This document shows positions 1 through 8,017 of a DNA stretch of 23,207 bases, piece by piece. The notes under the pieces are model-generated. The model saw only the letters and a program-made list of their open reading frames with translations, searched no databases and was not told where the DNA came from. Position numbers and translations under genes: made by a program. Each line of letters opens with the position of its first letter. Positions within the stretch are counted from its first letter, which is position 1. This DNA is from a virus: positions 1-23,207 of IMG/VR virus record IMGVR_UViG_3300047409_000140, one strand, 5' to 3'.

Positions 1-566
1 CCGCTCGTGCCGCCCGTCGCGCCCGTGGCTGTTCCGGCGCCGCCGCCGCCGCCGCCGCGTGCGGCGAGCTTCGCGCCGATCGACGTGGCCCCGCCGCTGG
101 TGCCCGCCGTGCCGTCGGTGCTGTCGGCGCCGATCGCCGGGCCGCCGGCATTGCCGGCTCCGATCGTGATGGTCTCGGTGGCACCGAGCACGGAGGCGGC
201 GAACGAGAACTGCAACACCTCACCGCCACCACCACCCCCGCCGCCGCCGCGCACGGTTGCAGTAGCCCCGCGGCGCCCCGAGCCGCCGCCGCCACCGCCG
301 CCGACGAGGACGCCGAAGCACGTCACGGCTCCGGTCGGCTTGGTCCACGTCCCGCCGGCCGTGAACACCTGCACGTCGTCGGCGATCGCCGTGAATCTCG
401 CAGCGATCGTGGCCTGCACGCCCGACGGGTTGAGGCCGAGCTCGGCCTCAACGGCCTCGATGACGTCGTTGATCTGGTTGTGCATCGACGAATGCGTCGG
501 CGGACCTGACAGGTTGCCTGCCGGGTCGCTCATCGTGTCGAAGCTGGTCGGATAGTTCGCTGCCAT
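1..566 (-). CDS. Glycine-rich tail fibre / receptor-binding tip protein, 3' end cut by window
   Basis: An open frame starts at ATG 566 behind AGGAG at 7 nt spacing and runs off the window after 188 codons without a stop. Residues 16-50 (NLSGPPTHSSMHNQINDVIE and onward) match the N-terminal segment common to actinophage minor tail/fibre proteins and look able to form a short trimeric coiled coil. From residue 66, VFTAGGTWTKPTGA leads into a glycine-rich domain with long Gly runs (about 89-97, 107-115, 171-175), the pattern of the Gly-rich domains of phage adhesins that expose polyglycine loops to the host receptor. It follows the baseplate hub gene, the usual place for a fibre. The domain assignment is from pattern memory; receptor binding is inferred. 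Confidence 0.75.
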   Translation of the reverse strand, partial: MAANYPTSFDTMSDPAGNLSGPPTHSSMHNQINDVIEAVEAELGLNPSGVQATIAARFTAIADDVQVFTAGGTWTKPTGAVTCFGVLVGGGGGGGSGRRGATATVRGGGGGGGGGEVLQFSFAASVLGATETITIGAGNAGGPAIGADSTDGTAGTSGGATSIGAKLAARGGGGGGAGTATGATGGTS

Positions 567-576
567 TAGTGGTCTC

Positions 577-1707
577 CTAGGCGATCTGGGTGTCGAAACG
601 GGACTGCAAGTTGGCGATGTCGCGGACGATCCCGGCGAGAAGGTTCGGGGCGGCGTTGCCGAACACCGGCCGGATCACCTGACGTTCGGGAGCGATGTGG
701 AATCGCACCGACTCGACGACAACCGGGTAGCGGACCAGATCGATCTCGACGGCGATGGTGTCGCCGACGTCGTAGTCGACGAGGTACTGGACGCGGCCGG
801 CGGCACTGTCGGTGACCTCGGCGTTGATCGTCAACGAAGCAGCACCGAGGGCGACGGTAGTGTCAGCGGACTGCTGCAACTCGGCAGCGGTGGCGAGAGA
901 CGACTGGTTGGAGAACACCTCGCGGCGCGCCGACCCGGTAGCGGTGCCGGACGTGGCAAATGTTCGTGAGGTCAGCTGGCCTTGGCCGCCGGCCACCACG
1001 AACGTGGCCTTCTGTGGGAGGCGGACGATCTTGATGTTGGTCAGGTCGGCCTGATCGTTGAGCACGGTGGTTGTCCGCCGGTCGCGGGCTGGTCCGAGGG
1101 TGACTCTCAACGACCCGTCGAAGGCGACCGTCGGCCGGCAGACGATGCCGCCGTCTTGGCAGATGCGCGCAACGAGCTCGTCGAGCGGTTGAAGGCGCGC
1201 CGACCACGAACTGGACATTCCCGCTGCGCCGTCGATTACTGTCAGGCCGGTGATGCGGCGGTCGATGAGCGCTGTCGATCCGGCGTTGTCGTTGATGTAG
1301 CCGGCGGCGACCGTCGACGCGAACCCGGTGCGGGTATCCCAGCTGGCTGCCCATGGTGGCGGCGTCGCCGGGTTGGGGTAGGCAACGCGGGAGGCGAGGA
1401 CATCCCAGGCGTCGGGCCCGGAGAGTGTGAATTGCTCGCCCGCCGCCCCGTCGATTGTTTCAAGTCCACCGACACCGGTGGCGACCGGTGCCACGTAGCC
1501 GGCGAACACGATCGTCGCGTCCTGTACCACGCGGACGGTGTCGATGTCGGCGAGGGTGTGGCCGCCGGAGAACGTCAACGGTGTAGTCGAACCCGTGAGG
1601 TGCCATTCCCCGGTCGCGAGCCTGCGAACCACTCCGTCGAAGACGCCGTCGAGGCATTCGGCGACACGGTCCCATCCGACGCACAGATCGATCGAGAAGG
1701 TGCTCAT
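577..1707 (-). CDS. Baseplate hub / tail-associated protein (ReqiPepy6 Gp37-like)
   Basis: 376 residues from ATG 1707, chosen because it forms an ATGA overlap with the stop of the distal tail gene; the frame stays open further upstream but that part lies within the neighbour. The protein has an alternating beta-rich pattern (FSIDLCVGWDRVAECLDGVF near the start, later DVGDTIAVEIDLVRYPVVVE) like the siphovirus ReqiPepy6 Gp37-like family, which forms the hub capping the tail tube and carries the fibres. The C-terminus ends in a short helix, IVRDIANLQSRFDTQIA. It sits between the distal tail and fibre genes, as expected for a hub. I see no peptidase or lysozyme motif. The stop TAG lies inside the fibre gene's ribosome binding site. 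Confidence 0.75.
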   Translation of the reverse strand: MSTFSIDLCVGWDRVAECLDGVFDGVVRRLATGEWHLTGSTTPLTFSGGHTLADIDTVRVVQDATIVFAGYVAPVATGVGGLETIDGAAGEQFTLSGPDAWDVLASRVAYPNPATPPPWAASWDTRTGFASTVAAGYINDNAGSTALIDRRITGLTVIDGAAGMSSSWSARLQPLDELVARICQDGGIVCRPTVAFDGSLRVTLGPARDRRTTTVLNDQADLTNIKIVRLPQKATFVVAGGQGQLTSRTFATSGTATGSARREVFSNQSSLATAAELQQSADTTVALGAASLTINAEVTDSAAGRVQYLVDYDVGDTIAVEIDLVRYPVVVESVRFHIAPERQVIRPVFGNAAPNLLAGIVRDIANLQSRFDTQIA

Positions 1708-2546
1708 GGGGCGAGATACCTGGGATCCCAGGCCATCGAGATCGAAGTCGCTCCGGTCGAACCGGTGGTGCCGGAGATCACCGACGTGACACCCTTGGCG
1801 AGTGTCCACAACCGTGACGCCTCGGAGAGCAGCGACCAGTCGACCGGGCCGCCGTTGAGACGCGGGCCACGACTGCCGGGCCTGTGATCGACGATCAGCG
1901 TGTCCGACGCCAGCAGCGGATTAGCAACGGACCACAGCAGCCCACTTGCGCCGACCGTGAGCGTGGTAACCGGCCCGGTGACGGTGATCACCGGGAATGC
2001 TTCGGCGTCACCGACGATGCTGACACCGACCGCGGCGCCGCCGTCAAATGGCAGCACAGAGTCGAACGAGATCGCCGCGTCGAACGCTGTCGGTGTCGCT
2101 ACCGCGAGTGCCTGACTGTTGGCCGGTCCGTACCACCATGGGTCGAGCGCGAGGAGCATGACGTTGACCTTGCGCCACGTCGACACCGGCGCATCCGTGA
2201 GGTCGCCGCCTAAGCCGCCGTCATAGATGACGTTCTTGAGATAGCGGGTATTGACGCCGTCGGCGTACTCGAGCTGACCGGGCCCGTTGTCGAGCAGGGT
2301 AGCGAGGGTCTCGATTTTGGCCTGGGCGCGGATCGCGTCACGCACGAACATCGGCACGATCAGCGACTGGGTGTCACGGCGACGGTTCGTCAGAGCAGCA
2401 CCATCGAACGCGATCAGGCTCTCGATGGTGTTCTGCGGTGCAGCGACACCAAGACCCTTGGTGGGCCGCAACACCTTGTAACCGTTGGCTTCGGACAGGA
2501 CGGTTGGGATTCCGGTGGCGTCGCGCCACGTGAGGACGATTGCCAT
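1704..2546 (-). CDS. Distal tail protein (Dit-like)
   Basis: 280 residues from ATG 2546, overlapping the tape-measure stop as TGATG. Siphoviral distal tail proteins form the hexameric ring joining the tail tube to the baseplate and normally follow the tape measure gene. The N-terminal half fits this: a beta-strand start, the segment LTNRRRDTQSLIVPMFVRD, then DNGPGQLEYADG and RKVNVMLLALDPWWYGP, where the 'DPWWYG' signature is typical of actinophage and Gram-positive distal tail proteins. The C-terminal half (about 170-280) is beta-rich and probably the galectin-like or variable domain. Family call is from motif and order, not from a search. Confidence 0.8.
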   Translation of the reverse strand: MAIVLTWRDATGIPTVLSEANGYKVLRPTKGLGVAAPQNTIESLIAFDGAALTNRRRDTQSLIVPMFVRDAIRAQAKIETLATLLDNGPGQLEYADGVNTRYLKNVIYDGGLGGDLTDAPVSTWRKVNVMLLALDPWWYGPANSQALAVATPTAFDAAISFDSVLPFDGGAAVGVSIVGDAEAFPVITVTGPVTTLTVGASGLLWSVANPLLASDTLIVDHRPGSRGPRLNGGPVDWSLLSEASRLWTLAKGVTSVISGTTGSTGATSISMAWDPRYLAP

Positions 2547-5215
2547 CAGTTCAACCTCGCCAGTACCAGCGCCCGACTCAACTCGTCAACGGTGATGTCG
2601 TGGCGATAGTTGTAAACGATGTTGTCGCCCTGCACGACGGTCGTCGTCGGGGCAGGGGCACTGCCGCCGCTGCCCAACGCCGCCGCGATGGGTGAGCCGA
2701 CACGGGGGTCTTTCAGCCAGCTGGTCAATGCGGACGGGTTGCCGATCGGCAACGTCACCTCGTCGCCAGCAGGCCCCGGGATTTCGCCGCGCATGCCCAG
2801 CACGTTCGAGCCACCATACACATACCCGCCACTCGCTTGATGGATGACCTGCCCCGGCCTCGCGGTTTGCTGACCGATGGTATCGCCGGCGGCCGTGGTC
2901 ACCTGACCCTGTGAGATGTGGAGAGCGAGGATCGTCGAGATGTTCGACGGGATGTTCTGCAGATCGGAGATGTACTCGTCGAGGAAAGCGCGCAGCGGCG
3001 AGCTCGGGGACAGCGCGTCGCGTTGCGCCTCGAGCGATTCGATCTGCCGGCGGATCGCGCCTTCGGACCCGGCAGCGGCACCGTCGAGGGTGGCGAACTT
3101 GGCGGCCTGATCGAGGATCGCGTCGCGGGCCGACCGGGTTTTGTTGTCGACATCTTCCTGTTTCGCCGCGTGATCCCCGAGCGTCGTGTTGAGATCGTTG
3201 AGCTTGACCCAGGTGTCTGTGACGGCGTCGCGGTAGTCGTATTTTGCCTTCACGGCGTCGTATTGCTTGGGGTACAGCTCGAGCAGCTTGTCGATCTGGG
3301 TCTGCAACGACGAGGCGAAGATGTCGCTCTTGCGAGTCGCCTCTTCTTGAGCTGCTTTCAAGTCATCGGTCGAGGTCGTGATGCCGTCGATGCCTGAGGC
3401 GACCCCGCTGGAGATCCCGAGCTGCTTGTTGAAGTTCTCCGTCTGGGCGGCGATCTGCTCTGAGGACCGCCCGGTCGAGACACCGAGCTCGTCGTTGACT
3501 TTTGCGGCAAGCGCGGCCTGATCCTTGGCGTCGGACAGCGCCGTGGTCAGGGTGTCGAGATCGGTGGCGAGATGCTGGCCCCGTTGGCGCAGCGCATCGC
3601 TCGAATCGGTCGCGGCTTTGTAGTCGTTCACGGCACCGCCGAGCGAGGCCTTCATCTTGTCGAACGCAGGCACCTGCTTGCCGGAGATCACATCGGCCAT
3701 GTCGTCGACGGTGAGCCCGAACTCTTTCGCGGTGGCGATCATGTCCTTGTTCGACAGCATCGTTGCGATCTGGGCCCGCACGGCGTCCTGTTGCCCGTCA
3801 GCTTCACGCTGGAGTGCGTCGGCGAAGTTGTTGGTGGCGTCGGTGAGGGCCTGCTTGTGTTTCGTGTTCTCGGCGTACAGGGCGGTCGCGAGACCGACGA
3901 TCGCACCGATCGCTCCGAGAGCGATGCTGGCTTTGCTGGCCGCGCCGCTCATATCGGTGAGTGTCGTCTTGACCAGGTTGAAGTTCTTCACCATCGTGCC
4001 GGCGATCATCAACACGGGGCCGGCGGCGGCGGCCAAGCCGATGAACCCGACGATGATCTTCTGCACGGGCCCCGGCAGGTCGGAGAACACGGAGGCCATC
4101 TTGGCGATGCCTTCCGCGATGCCGGACGCGATCGGCATGATGATGTCGCCGGCCTTGATCAGGGCGACCTGCAGATCGGCCCACGCCTGCTTCATCTTGA
4201 ACCCGGCTGTGTCGGCGGCGCCGGCGAACGCCGAGTCGAGCTCGCCGGTCGAGTTCTTCGTCGCGTCGAGGGTCGAGTTCAGTGACCCGCTGGTGTCGTT
4301 GACCAGAGCGAGCGCGCCCTGGAAGGCTTGGACGTCGGGGAACAGGTTGCGCAATGCCTCCTGGTTGGCGCCAAACCCTTTCGATCGCAGCAGGTCGAGT
4401 GCGCCCATCAAGCCCTTCTCGTCGATGGCGGCGTGGAGCTCGTCGACGGAGGTGCCCATGTCGAGCAGCGCCTGCTTGCCCTGCTCGGTTGGTGACAGCA
4501 GCTGCACGAAGAATCCCTGCAGCGCGGTGACGGTCTGGGCGGTGTTGCCCATGATGTTGGAGAGGAACGCGGTGGCGCCACCGACCTGGTCGAACGAGAT
4601 CCCCAGCTGCGAGGCGATCGGCAGGATCCGACCGAGCGACCCGGCGAGCTCTTCGGGGTCGGCGCGCCCGGCCTTGATCGACGCTGTGAGGATGTCGGTG
4701 GCCTTGGCCGCGGTGATGTTCTCTTTGCCGTACGCGGCTGTCGCCGACGCGACGAGTCCGACGATGTCTTGGGCGTCGCCCATGCCGACCGCAGCACCCT
4801 TGGCTGCGACCCGCACGGCTTCCATCGCGCCGGCGGTGTCGAGCCCTGCCGATGACGCCTCGTAGAGGGCGTCGGCGAGCTTCTGTGGTGACTGCGCGGT
4901 TTCGCCGGCGAGATCGAGGACGGCCTTCTTGAGCCCGTCGACCTCGTCCGCTTCGACGCCGGCGAGACCGGACATGCGCGCGAACGCCGATTCGAAGTCC
5001 GACGACATCTTGATCGCCACACCACCCGCAGCGATCAACGGCAGGGTCACGCTCTTCGACAGCGTGATGCCGGTGTCCTGCATCTTGCCGCCGAGCCGGT
5101 CGAGGTTGACACCACTATCACCGACGTCTTTGGTGGCCTTCTTGGCTGCCTCCATCGCAGCGAGGTAGCCGTCGACCCTGGCCGACAGTCGAACCGTGAA
5201 TCCCTGTTCGCTCAC
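2546..5215 (-). CDS. Tape measure protein
   Basis: At 889 residues this is the longest gene of the window, the usual situation for the protein that sets tail length and fills the tail tube before DNA ejection. It starts at GTG 5215 in a GTGA overlap with the stop of the frameshifted tail chaperone. Residues 1-50 are helical; 70-290 have the phage minor tail/TMP core (SSDFESAFARMSGLAGVEAD, then Ala/Gly-rich helices); two hydrophobic stretches lie near 385-406 and 430-447; 450-740 is charged and helical, suited to coiled coil; the end has HQASGGYVYGG and PGPAGDEVTLPIG, typical of tape-measure C-termini. At about 0.15 nm per residue the tail would be about 130 nm long (inference). Confidence 0.92.
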   Translation of the reverse strand: MSEQGFTVRLSARVDGYLAAMEAAKKATKDVGDSGVNLDRLGGKMQDTGITLSKSVTLPLIAAGGVAIKMSSDFESAFARMSGLAGVEADEVDGLKKAVLDLAGETAQSPQKLADALYEASSAGLDTAGAMEAVRVAAKGAAVGMGDAQDIVGLVASATAAYGKENITAAKATDILTASIKAGRADPEELAGSLGRILPIASQLGISFDQVGGATAFLSNIMGNTAQTVTALQGFFVQLLSPTEQGKQALLDMGTSVDELHAAIDEKGLMGALDLLRSKGFGANQEALRNLFPDVQAFQGALALVNDTSGSLNSTLDATKNSTGELDSAFAGAADTAGFKMKQAWADLQVALIKAGDIIMPIASGIAEGIAKMASVFSDLPGPVQKIIVGFIGLAAAAGPVLMIAGTMVKNFNLVKTTLTDMSGAASKASIALGAIGAIVGLATALYAENTKHKQALTDATNNFADALQREADGQQDAVRAQIATMLSNKDMIATAKEFGLTVDDMADVISGKQVPAFDKMKASLGGAVNDYKAATDSSDALRQRGQHLATDLDTLTTALSDAKDQAALAAKVNDELGVSTGRSSEQIAAQTENFNKQLGISSGVASGIDGITTSTDDLKAAQEEATRKSDIFASSLQTQIDKLLELYPKQYDAVKAKYDYRDAVTDTWVKLNDLNTTLGDHAAKQEDVDNKTRSARDAILDQAAKFATLDGAAAGSEGAIRRQIESLEAQRDALSPSSPLRAFLDEYISDLQNIPSNISTILALHISQGQVTTAAGDTIGQQTARPGQVIHQASGGYVYGGSNVLGMRGEIPGPAGDEVTLPIGNPSALTSWLKDPRVGSPIAAALGSGGSAPAPTTTVVQGDNIVYNYRHDITVDELSRALVLARLN

Positions 5216-6062
5216 GGTTCCTCACCTCTTTCGGTCACCACGAAGTAGATGCCAGCACGATCCGCCGGCGGCTCTTCGCTCCACTCGAGCGCCTTCTGAT
5301 CGCGGGCCTGACAGGCGAAACAGCACCACGCCTCAGCCGTGTACTCGGGTCCGTCCTCGTCGAACGACTCCCGCCGTGGCCGGCCGCAACCGCTGCACAG
5401 CGACCGCTGGTACTCAACCCATTCGAGCGCCGCCTCAGTATCTTCGGGAAGCCACTCCGGTTCACCCGGGGCGACTACCCGACCGAGGAAGACCGATCGA
5501 GGGATGGATCGTCCATCCCCGAAACAGAACGCTCTAATTCGAATTTCGCTCGGGCTATCGGACCAGCGACTAGCGATTTTGGGGCGTCGACACCACCTCC
5601 CACGTTGGCATCGAGGCAGCCTGCCCACAGCATTTCGAACTGGGCAAGATTGAGTCGCTCCTCGAGCTTTGAAACCTGCTCGACCGTCATCTGCGGATCG
5701 ACACACGACGCGGCAATCGCAGCGATCGGGAAGGTCACCGGGTTGTGGTCGAGGCGCGGGTTGGCTGTCGTCTGATCCCTTGTGGGCGGATGGTGTGCGA
5801 GCAGGTCGGCCCACGCCTTCTTGCCGATCGCCCGGAACCGGAACGGTCGTTTCGCAGCTTCGATCTCCGCTTCGAACTCGACGAGCTTTTTCGCGAGGTC
5901 GGGGCCGAGTGGGTCCCGGTTCTCTTCGGTGTCGGCGTTGAGCGTCGCGACGAGCTCGGCGTCACGGCGGGCGTGTTCGTCGAGCAGGTCCTGGCGCAAC
6001 AGGATCTTGACTGTCTTCTCGCGGACGGTGATCTCCGCGAGAAGATCGTCAATGGTTGTCAT
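5212..6062 (-). CDS. Tail assembly chaperone fusion (G-T type) made by -1 frameshift
   Basis: Predicted joined product: 162 codons of the upstream chaperone frame from ATG 6062, a -1 shift at 5583-5577, then 121 residues ending at the TGA at 5212. The second frame has no good start of its own at the right place, yet its end is protein-like: FLGRVVAPGEPEWLPEDTEA, LEWVEYQRS, then two Cys pairs (LCSGCG and CCFAC) that probably bind zinc. That region matches the frameshifted second chaperone of other actinophages, in which a Trp-rich segment precedes a four-Cys module. As in lambda G/GT, the longer product would recruit tape measure and tail subunits. Shift efficiency cannot be read from sequence. 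Confidence 0.8.
5475..6062 (-). CDS. Tail assembly chaperone (G type), unshifted product
   Basis: 195 residues from ATG 6062, which overlaps the major tail protein stop as TGATG. The protein is helical and charged (LLAEITVREKTVKILLRQDL; DLAKKLVEFEAEIEAAKRPF) with GKKAWADLLAHHPPTRDQ in the middle and a small-residue segment before the frameshift site, all typical of the first tail chaperone of siphoviruses. It lies between the major tail protein and the tape measure, the conserved place of this gene pair. Ribosomes that do not slip add 33 residues after the slippery codons and stop at TAG 5475. It acts in the cytoplasm and is not expected in the mature virion. Confidence 0.85.
   Translation of the reverse strand: MTTIDDLLAEITVREKTVKILLRQDLLDEHARRDAELVATLNADTEENRDPLGPDLAKKLVEFEAEIEAAKRPFRFRAIGKKAWADLLAHHPPTRDQTTANPRLDHNPVTFPIAAIAASCVDPQMTVEQVSKLEERLNLAQFEMLWAGCLDANVGGGVDAPKSLVAGPIARAKFELERSVSGMDDPSLDRSSSVG
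5577..5583 (-). promoter_or_regulatory. Programmed -1 ribosomal frameshift slippery site CCCAAAA
   Basis: On the minus strand the zero frame reads GCC CCA AAA TCG, giving the heptamer C CCA AAA in the X XXY YYZ phase of the chaperone frame that starts at 6062 (477 nt, an exact number of codons, precedes GCC). Slipping back one base gives CCC AAA ATC GCT and enters the frame that ends at 5212. Both the site and the resulting frame agree with the conserved tail chaperone frameshift of dsDNA phages. Confidence 0.8.
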
Positions 6063-6526
6063 CAGACGACGACGGCCTTCTGTGCCGGCTGGGCCGTCAT
6101 GAAGAACGACACCGTGAACGTCTGCGCCGTGTTGGCCGCCGAGTTCGCCGGCTTGGCGATACCCATCTCGGCCGGGATGACGATCGCCTTCGAACCGGCG
6201 ATCGGCGTACCGAACGTCGAGATCAGCACGAAACCTTGGGTGCCCTGGACGATCAGGTCCCAGCCGTTGGTCTCAGACGTGCCGTCGCGGAACAGCTTGA
6301 ACTCGGGCGACATCTGGGTCGACCCGCCGATCTGCGTGTCCCACAGGCTGTCGATGCCGGCGGTGTCGACAGCGTTCTGGCCAGTGTTCAGCGCGGCGCC
6401 GTCCTTGGTGAGGAACGCACCGATGTACTTGCCGGCGGCGATCTCTGCGGTGGTTGGCGATTGGATGTTGGCGCACGACGTGAGCCAGTACACCTTGTAG
6501 TTGTTCTCATAGACTTTCCTGGCCAT
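6062..6526 (-). CDS. Major tail protein (tube subunit)
   Basis: 154 residues from ATG 6526, preceded by GAGGAGG. It lies directly before the chaperone pair, the conserved place of the tail tube gene. The sequence is beta-rich and polar, begins MARKVYENNYKVYW, and contains SPEFKLFRDGTSETNGWDLI and VQGTQGFVLISTF, as in small tube proteins of the phi13/lambda-V superfamily whose hexameric rings stack to form the tail. Its length is within the family's usual 140-220 residues. The assignment rests on position, size and composition. Confidence 0.8.
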   Translation of the reverse strand: MARKVYENNYKVYWLTSCANIQSPTTAEIAAGKYIGAFLTKDGAALNTGQNAVDTAGIDSLWDTQIGGSTQMSPEFKLFRDGTSETNGWDLIVQGTQGFVLISTFGTPIAGSKAIVIPAEMGIAKPANSAANTAQTFTVSFFMTAQPAQKAVVV

Positions 6527-6528
6527 GA

Positions 6529-6876
6529 TCAGCCCTCCTCAGGGTTTGTGGTGGTCTCCCCGAGCGGGGGGGTTTCGGTGTCGCCGGCGGCGACGTCGAT
6601 CGGTGGCGGGTCGAGTGCTTCGACGGCGGCGATGATGTCGTCGCGGGTGGCGCCGACGTCGAGGATGATGTCGCGCTTGGCGGCGTAGTCGAGCCAGGCG
6701 TCGAACCCTGAGCCCTTCCCGGCCTTCGGTGGCCGGTCGTCGGCGCTGGCGTCGCGCGGAAACGGGCCACGGATCCAGCCGTGCGCTTCCCAACCCTCGA
6801 CAGTAGATTCGGGCACCTCCTCCTCGCGGGGGATGCCGTCAATGACTTGGTGGATGGTGACGGTGTCGATGTCCAT
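6529..6876 (-). CDS. Small virion-region protein with SAP/HeH-like C-terminal helices
   Basis: 115 residues from ATG 6876 with GAGG 6 nt upstream. Residues 1-40 (TIHQVIDGIPREEEVPESTV, then EGWEAHGWIRGPF) resemble short proteins found between the connector and tail genes of actinophages. Residues about 58-90 (FDAWLDYAAKRDIILDVG, then ATRDDIIAAVEAL) look like a helix-extended-loop-helix or SAP/Rho-N fold, a small nucleic-acid-binding or assembly module. The tail is Pro/Thr-rich and disordered, and its codons hold a run of seven C on the coding strand. No specific role can be assigned; a minor structural or assembly role follows from location. Confidence 0.6.
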   Translation of the reverse strand: MDIDTVTIHQVIDGIPREEEVPESTVEGWEAHGWIRGPFPRDASADDRPPKAGKGSGFDAWLDYAAKRDIILDVGATRDDIIAAVEALDPPPIDVAAGDTETPPLGETTTNPEEG

Positions 6877-6883
6877 GACGACC

Positions 6884-7213
6884 TCAGCCCGTGAACACGC
6901 CGACGGTCACAGAGGTGACAGCCGAGTAGTTGATGGCGACGAGGCCGTTGGCGTCGGCGAAGTCGATCGGGATCGGGCCGATGACGGCGAAGTTGAGGGT
7001 GGTGATGATCACCGGGATGTCCGGGTTCGCTTGGCCGTAGGTGGTTCGCGGGTCGACGATCGTCACCGTCTTGCTGGTGGCGTCGGCGTTGCGGACCAGC
7101 AGATAGACGTTCGGACGGTCGACCAGGACGGTGTCGCCGCCAGCGTTGGCAGCGTTCATGGTGAGCGGGTTGAGGCCGACGATTGACGCCGCCTGCTTTG
7201 CGAGTAGGGCCAT
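6884..7213 (-). CDS. Small beta-rich virion protein (decoration or tail-associated)
   Basis: 109 residues from ATG 7213, behind AGAAGG. The protein is nearly all predicted strand with little charge: GLNPLTMNAANAGGDTVLVD, YLLVRNADATSKTVTIVDP and VAINYSAVTSVTVGVF. This matches a group of short actinophage proteins with the pattern 'AAGGD...LHVKNGS...TVTI...VTYSAVTSVTVA'. They lie among virion genes and look like jelly-roll or Ig-like decoration modules. It sits between the tail terminator and the SAP/HeH-like gene. Being a virion part is likely; whether it decorates the capsid or the tail cannot be told. Confidence 0.6.
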   Translation of the reverse strand: MALLAKQAASIVGLNPLTMNAANAGGDTVLVDRPNVYLLVRNADATSKTVTIVDPRTTYGQANPDIPVIITTLNFAVIGPIPIDFADANGLVAINYSAVTSVTVGVFTG

Positions 7214-7226
7214 CGGAGACCTTCTT

Positions 7227-7655
7227 TCAGGTTGGTGTGGTGAAGACCGTGTACCGGTCGGGTGCCATGTAGATCGATGGTTGGATGTCGTCGGTTCGTA
7301 CGACGACACCGACCAGGTCGATGCTCCAGCGGCCGAGGCTGCGGCCGGCGACGACGAACGCACCGGTCAGCATCGCTGCACGGGCGTCGTCGGCGATCTC
7401 TTCACATTGGGCTCGTGTGGCGCCGTATGAGGTCACCTGGGCGAGCGGCCAAACGTCGTCGGAGGGTTGGTCGAGGGTGCCGTCGATGTTGAACGCGCCG
7501 ACCGGGTGTACGACGACGTAGCCGCGGAATGTTGACTGGCCTGGTGTGCCCTGCCATCCGCTGTTCGCCGGCTTCTCCCCGTCGCCGACGCGGAGCGTGG
7601 CCACCTCGAGCACGCTGATGATCGATTCGGTGACCAGCCGACCCCGATAGCTCAT
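7227..7655 (-). CDS. Tail terminator-like protein
   Basis: 142 residues from ATG 7655 in an ATGA overlap with the HK97 gp10-like gene. Size, position (last joining gene before the tail tube) and fold pattern (helix, strands with GYVVVHPVGAF, then QPSDDVWPLAQVTSYGATRA, a long helix EEIADDARAAML, and strands SLGRWSIDLVGVVVRTDD) are those of tail terminators such as lambda gpU and related minor tail proteins, which form the ring that ends tube polymerisation and docks to the connector. The call rests on gene order and secondary-structure pattern. Confidence 0.7.
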   Translation of the reverse strand: MSYRGRLVTESIISVLEVATLRVGDGEKPANSGWQGTPGQSTFRGYVVVHPVGAFNIDGTLDQPSDDVWPLAQVTSYGATRAQCEEIADDARAAMLTGAFVVAGRSLGRWSIDLVGVVVRTDDIQPSIYMAPDRYTVFTTPT

Positions 7656-8017
7656 CCGGGCATCCCGGCCTTGCCGAGCTCCTCGAGGAGGTGGGTGATC
7701 TCAGTGCGGGCCGGGCCGGTGAGGAACGGGCGTGGGCCACCGGTCGTCGGTGATCCGAACTCGAGGAAGAACGCTTCACGCAACGTCGACCCGACGGTCT
7801 TGGTCAACGGGGTGCCGGCGACGTGGAGGTCGTTGGCGAGGGCGCCGGTGGCGTGCGGGTAGCTGCGCACCGTCGCGGCGGCCTGGTCGCGTACCGATTC
7901 GGCAGCTCGAGCGAGACCGGCGGAGCGGACCTTGTCGACCCGGCCGGCGGCGGTGGTGAGCAGCTTGTCGAGGTCGTTGAGTTCGGAGGTGTCGAAGATG
8001 ATGTTGGCGGTGGTCAT
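7652..8017 (-). CDS. Tail completion protein, HK97 gp10-like
   Basis: 121 residues from ATG 8017 in an ATGA overlap. The N-terminal helices (SELNDLDKLLTTAAGRVDKV, then AAESVRDQAAATVRSYPHAT) followed by TGALANDLHV, FFLEFGSPTTGGPRPFL and a C-terminal helix are the hallmark layout of the HK97 gp10 family, where a glycine-rich 'E[FY]G...RPF' motif precedes the last helix. These proteins join tail to the head connector. It lies between the stopper-like gene and the terminator, the standard order. Confidence 0.85.
   Translation of the reverse strand: MTTANIIFDTSELNDLDKLLTTAAGRVDKVRSAGLARAAESVRDQAAATVRSYPHATGALANDLHVAGTPLTKTVGSTLREAFFLEFGSPTTGGPRPFLTGPARTEITHLLEELGKAGMPG

Noticed and set aside
7-555. 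Plus-strand proline-rich ORF of 182 codons
   Set aside because: It is the antisense of the glycine-rich tail fibre; its poly-Pro runs mirror poly-Gly codons and it has no ribosome binding site or operon partner.
982-1887. Plus-strand ORF of 301 codons over the hub and distal tail genes
   Set aside because: Crosses the border of two well-supported minus-strand genes and has no start signal.
3657-4865. Plus-strand ORF of 402 codons within the tape measure gene
   Set aside because: Shadow of the tape measure gene; Ala/Ser-rich low-complexity product with no recognisable domain.
6555-6575. CCCCGAGCGGGG hairpin with a seven-base G run
   Set aside because: Lies inside the coding sequence of the SAP/HeH-like gene, has a short stem and no U-run; likely chance in GC-rich codons.
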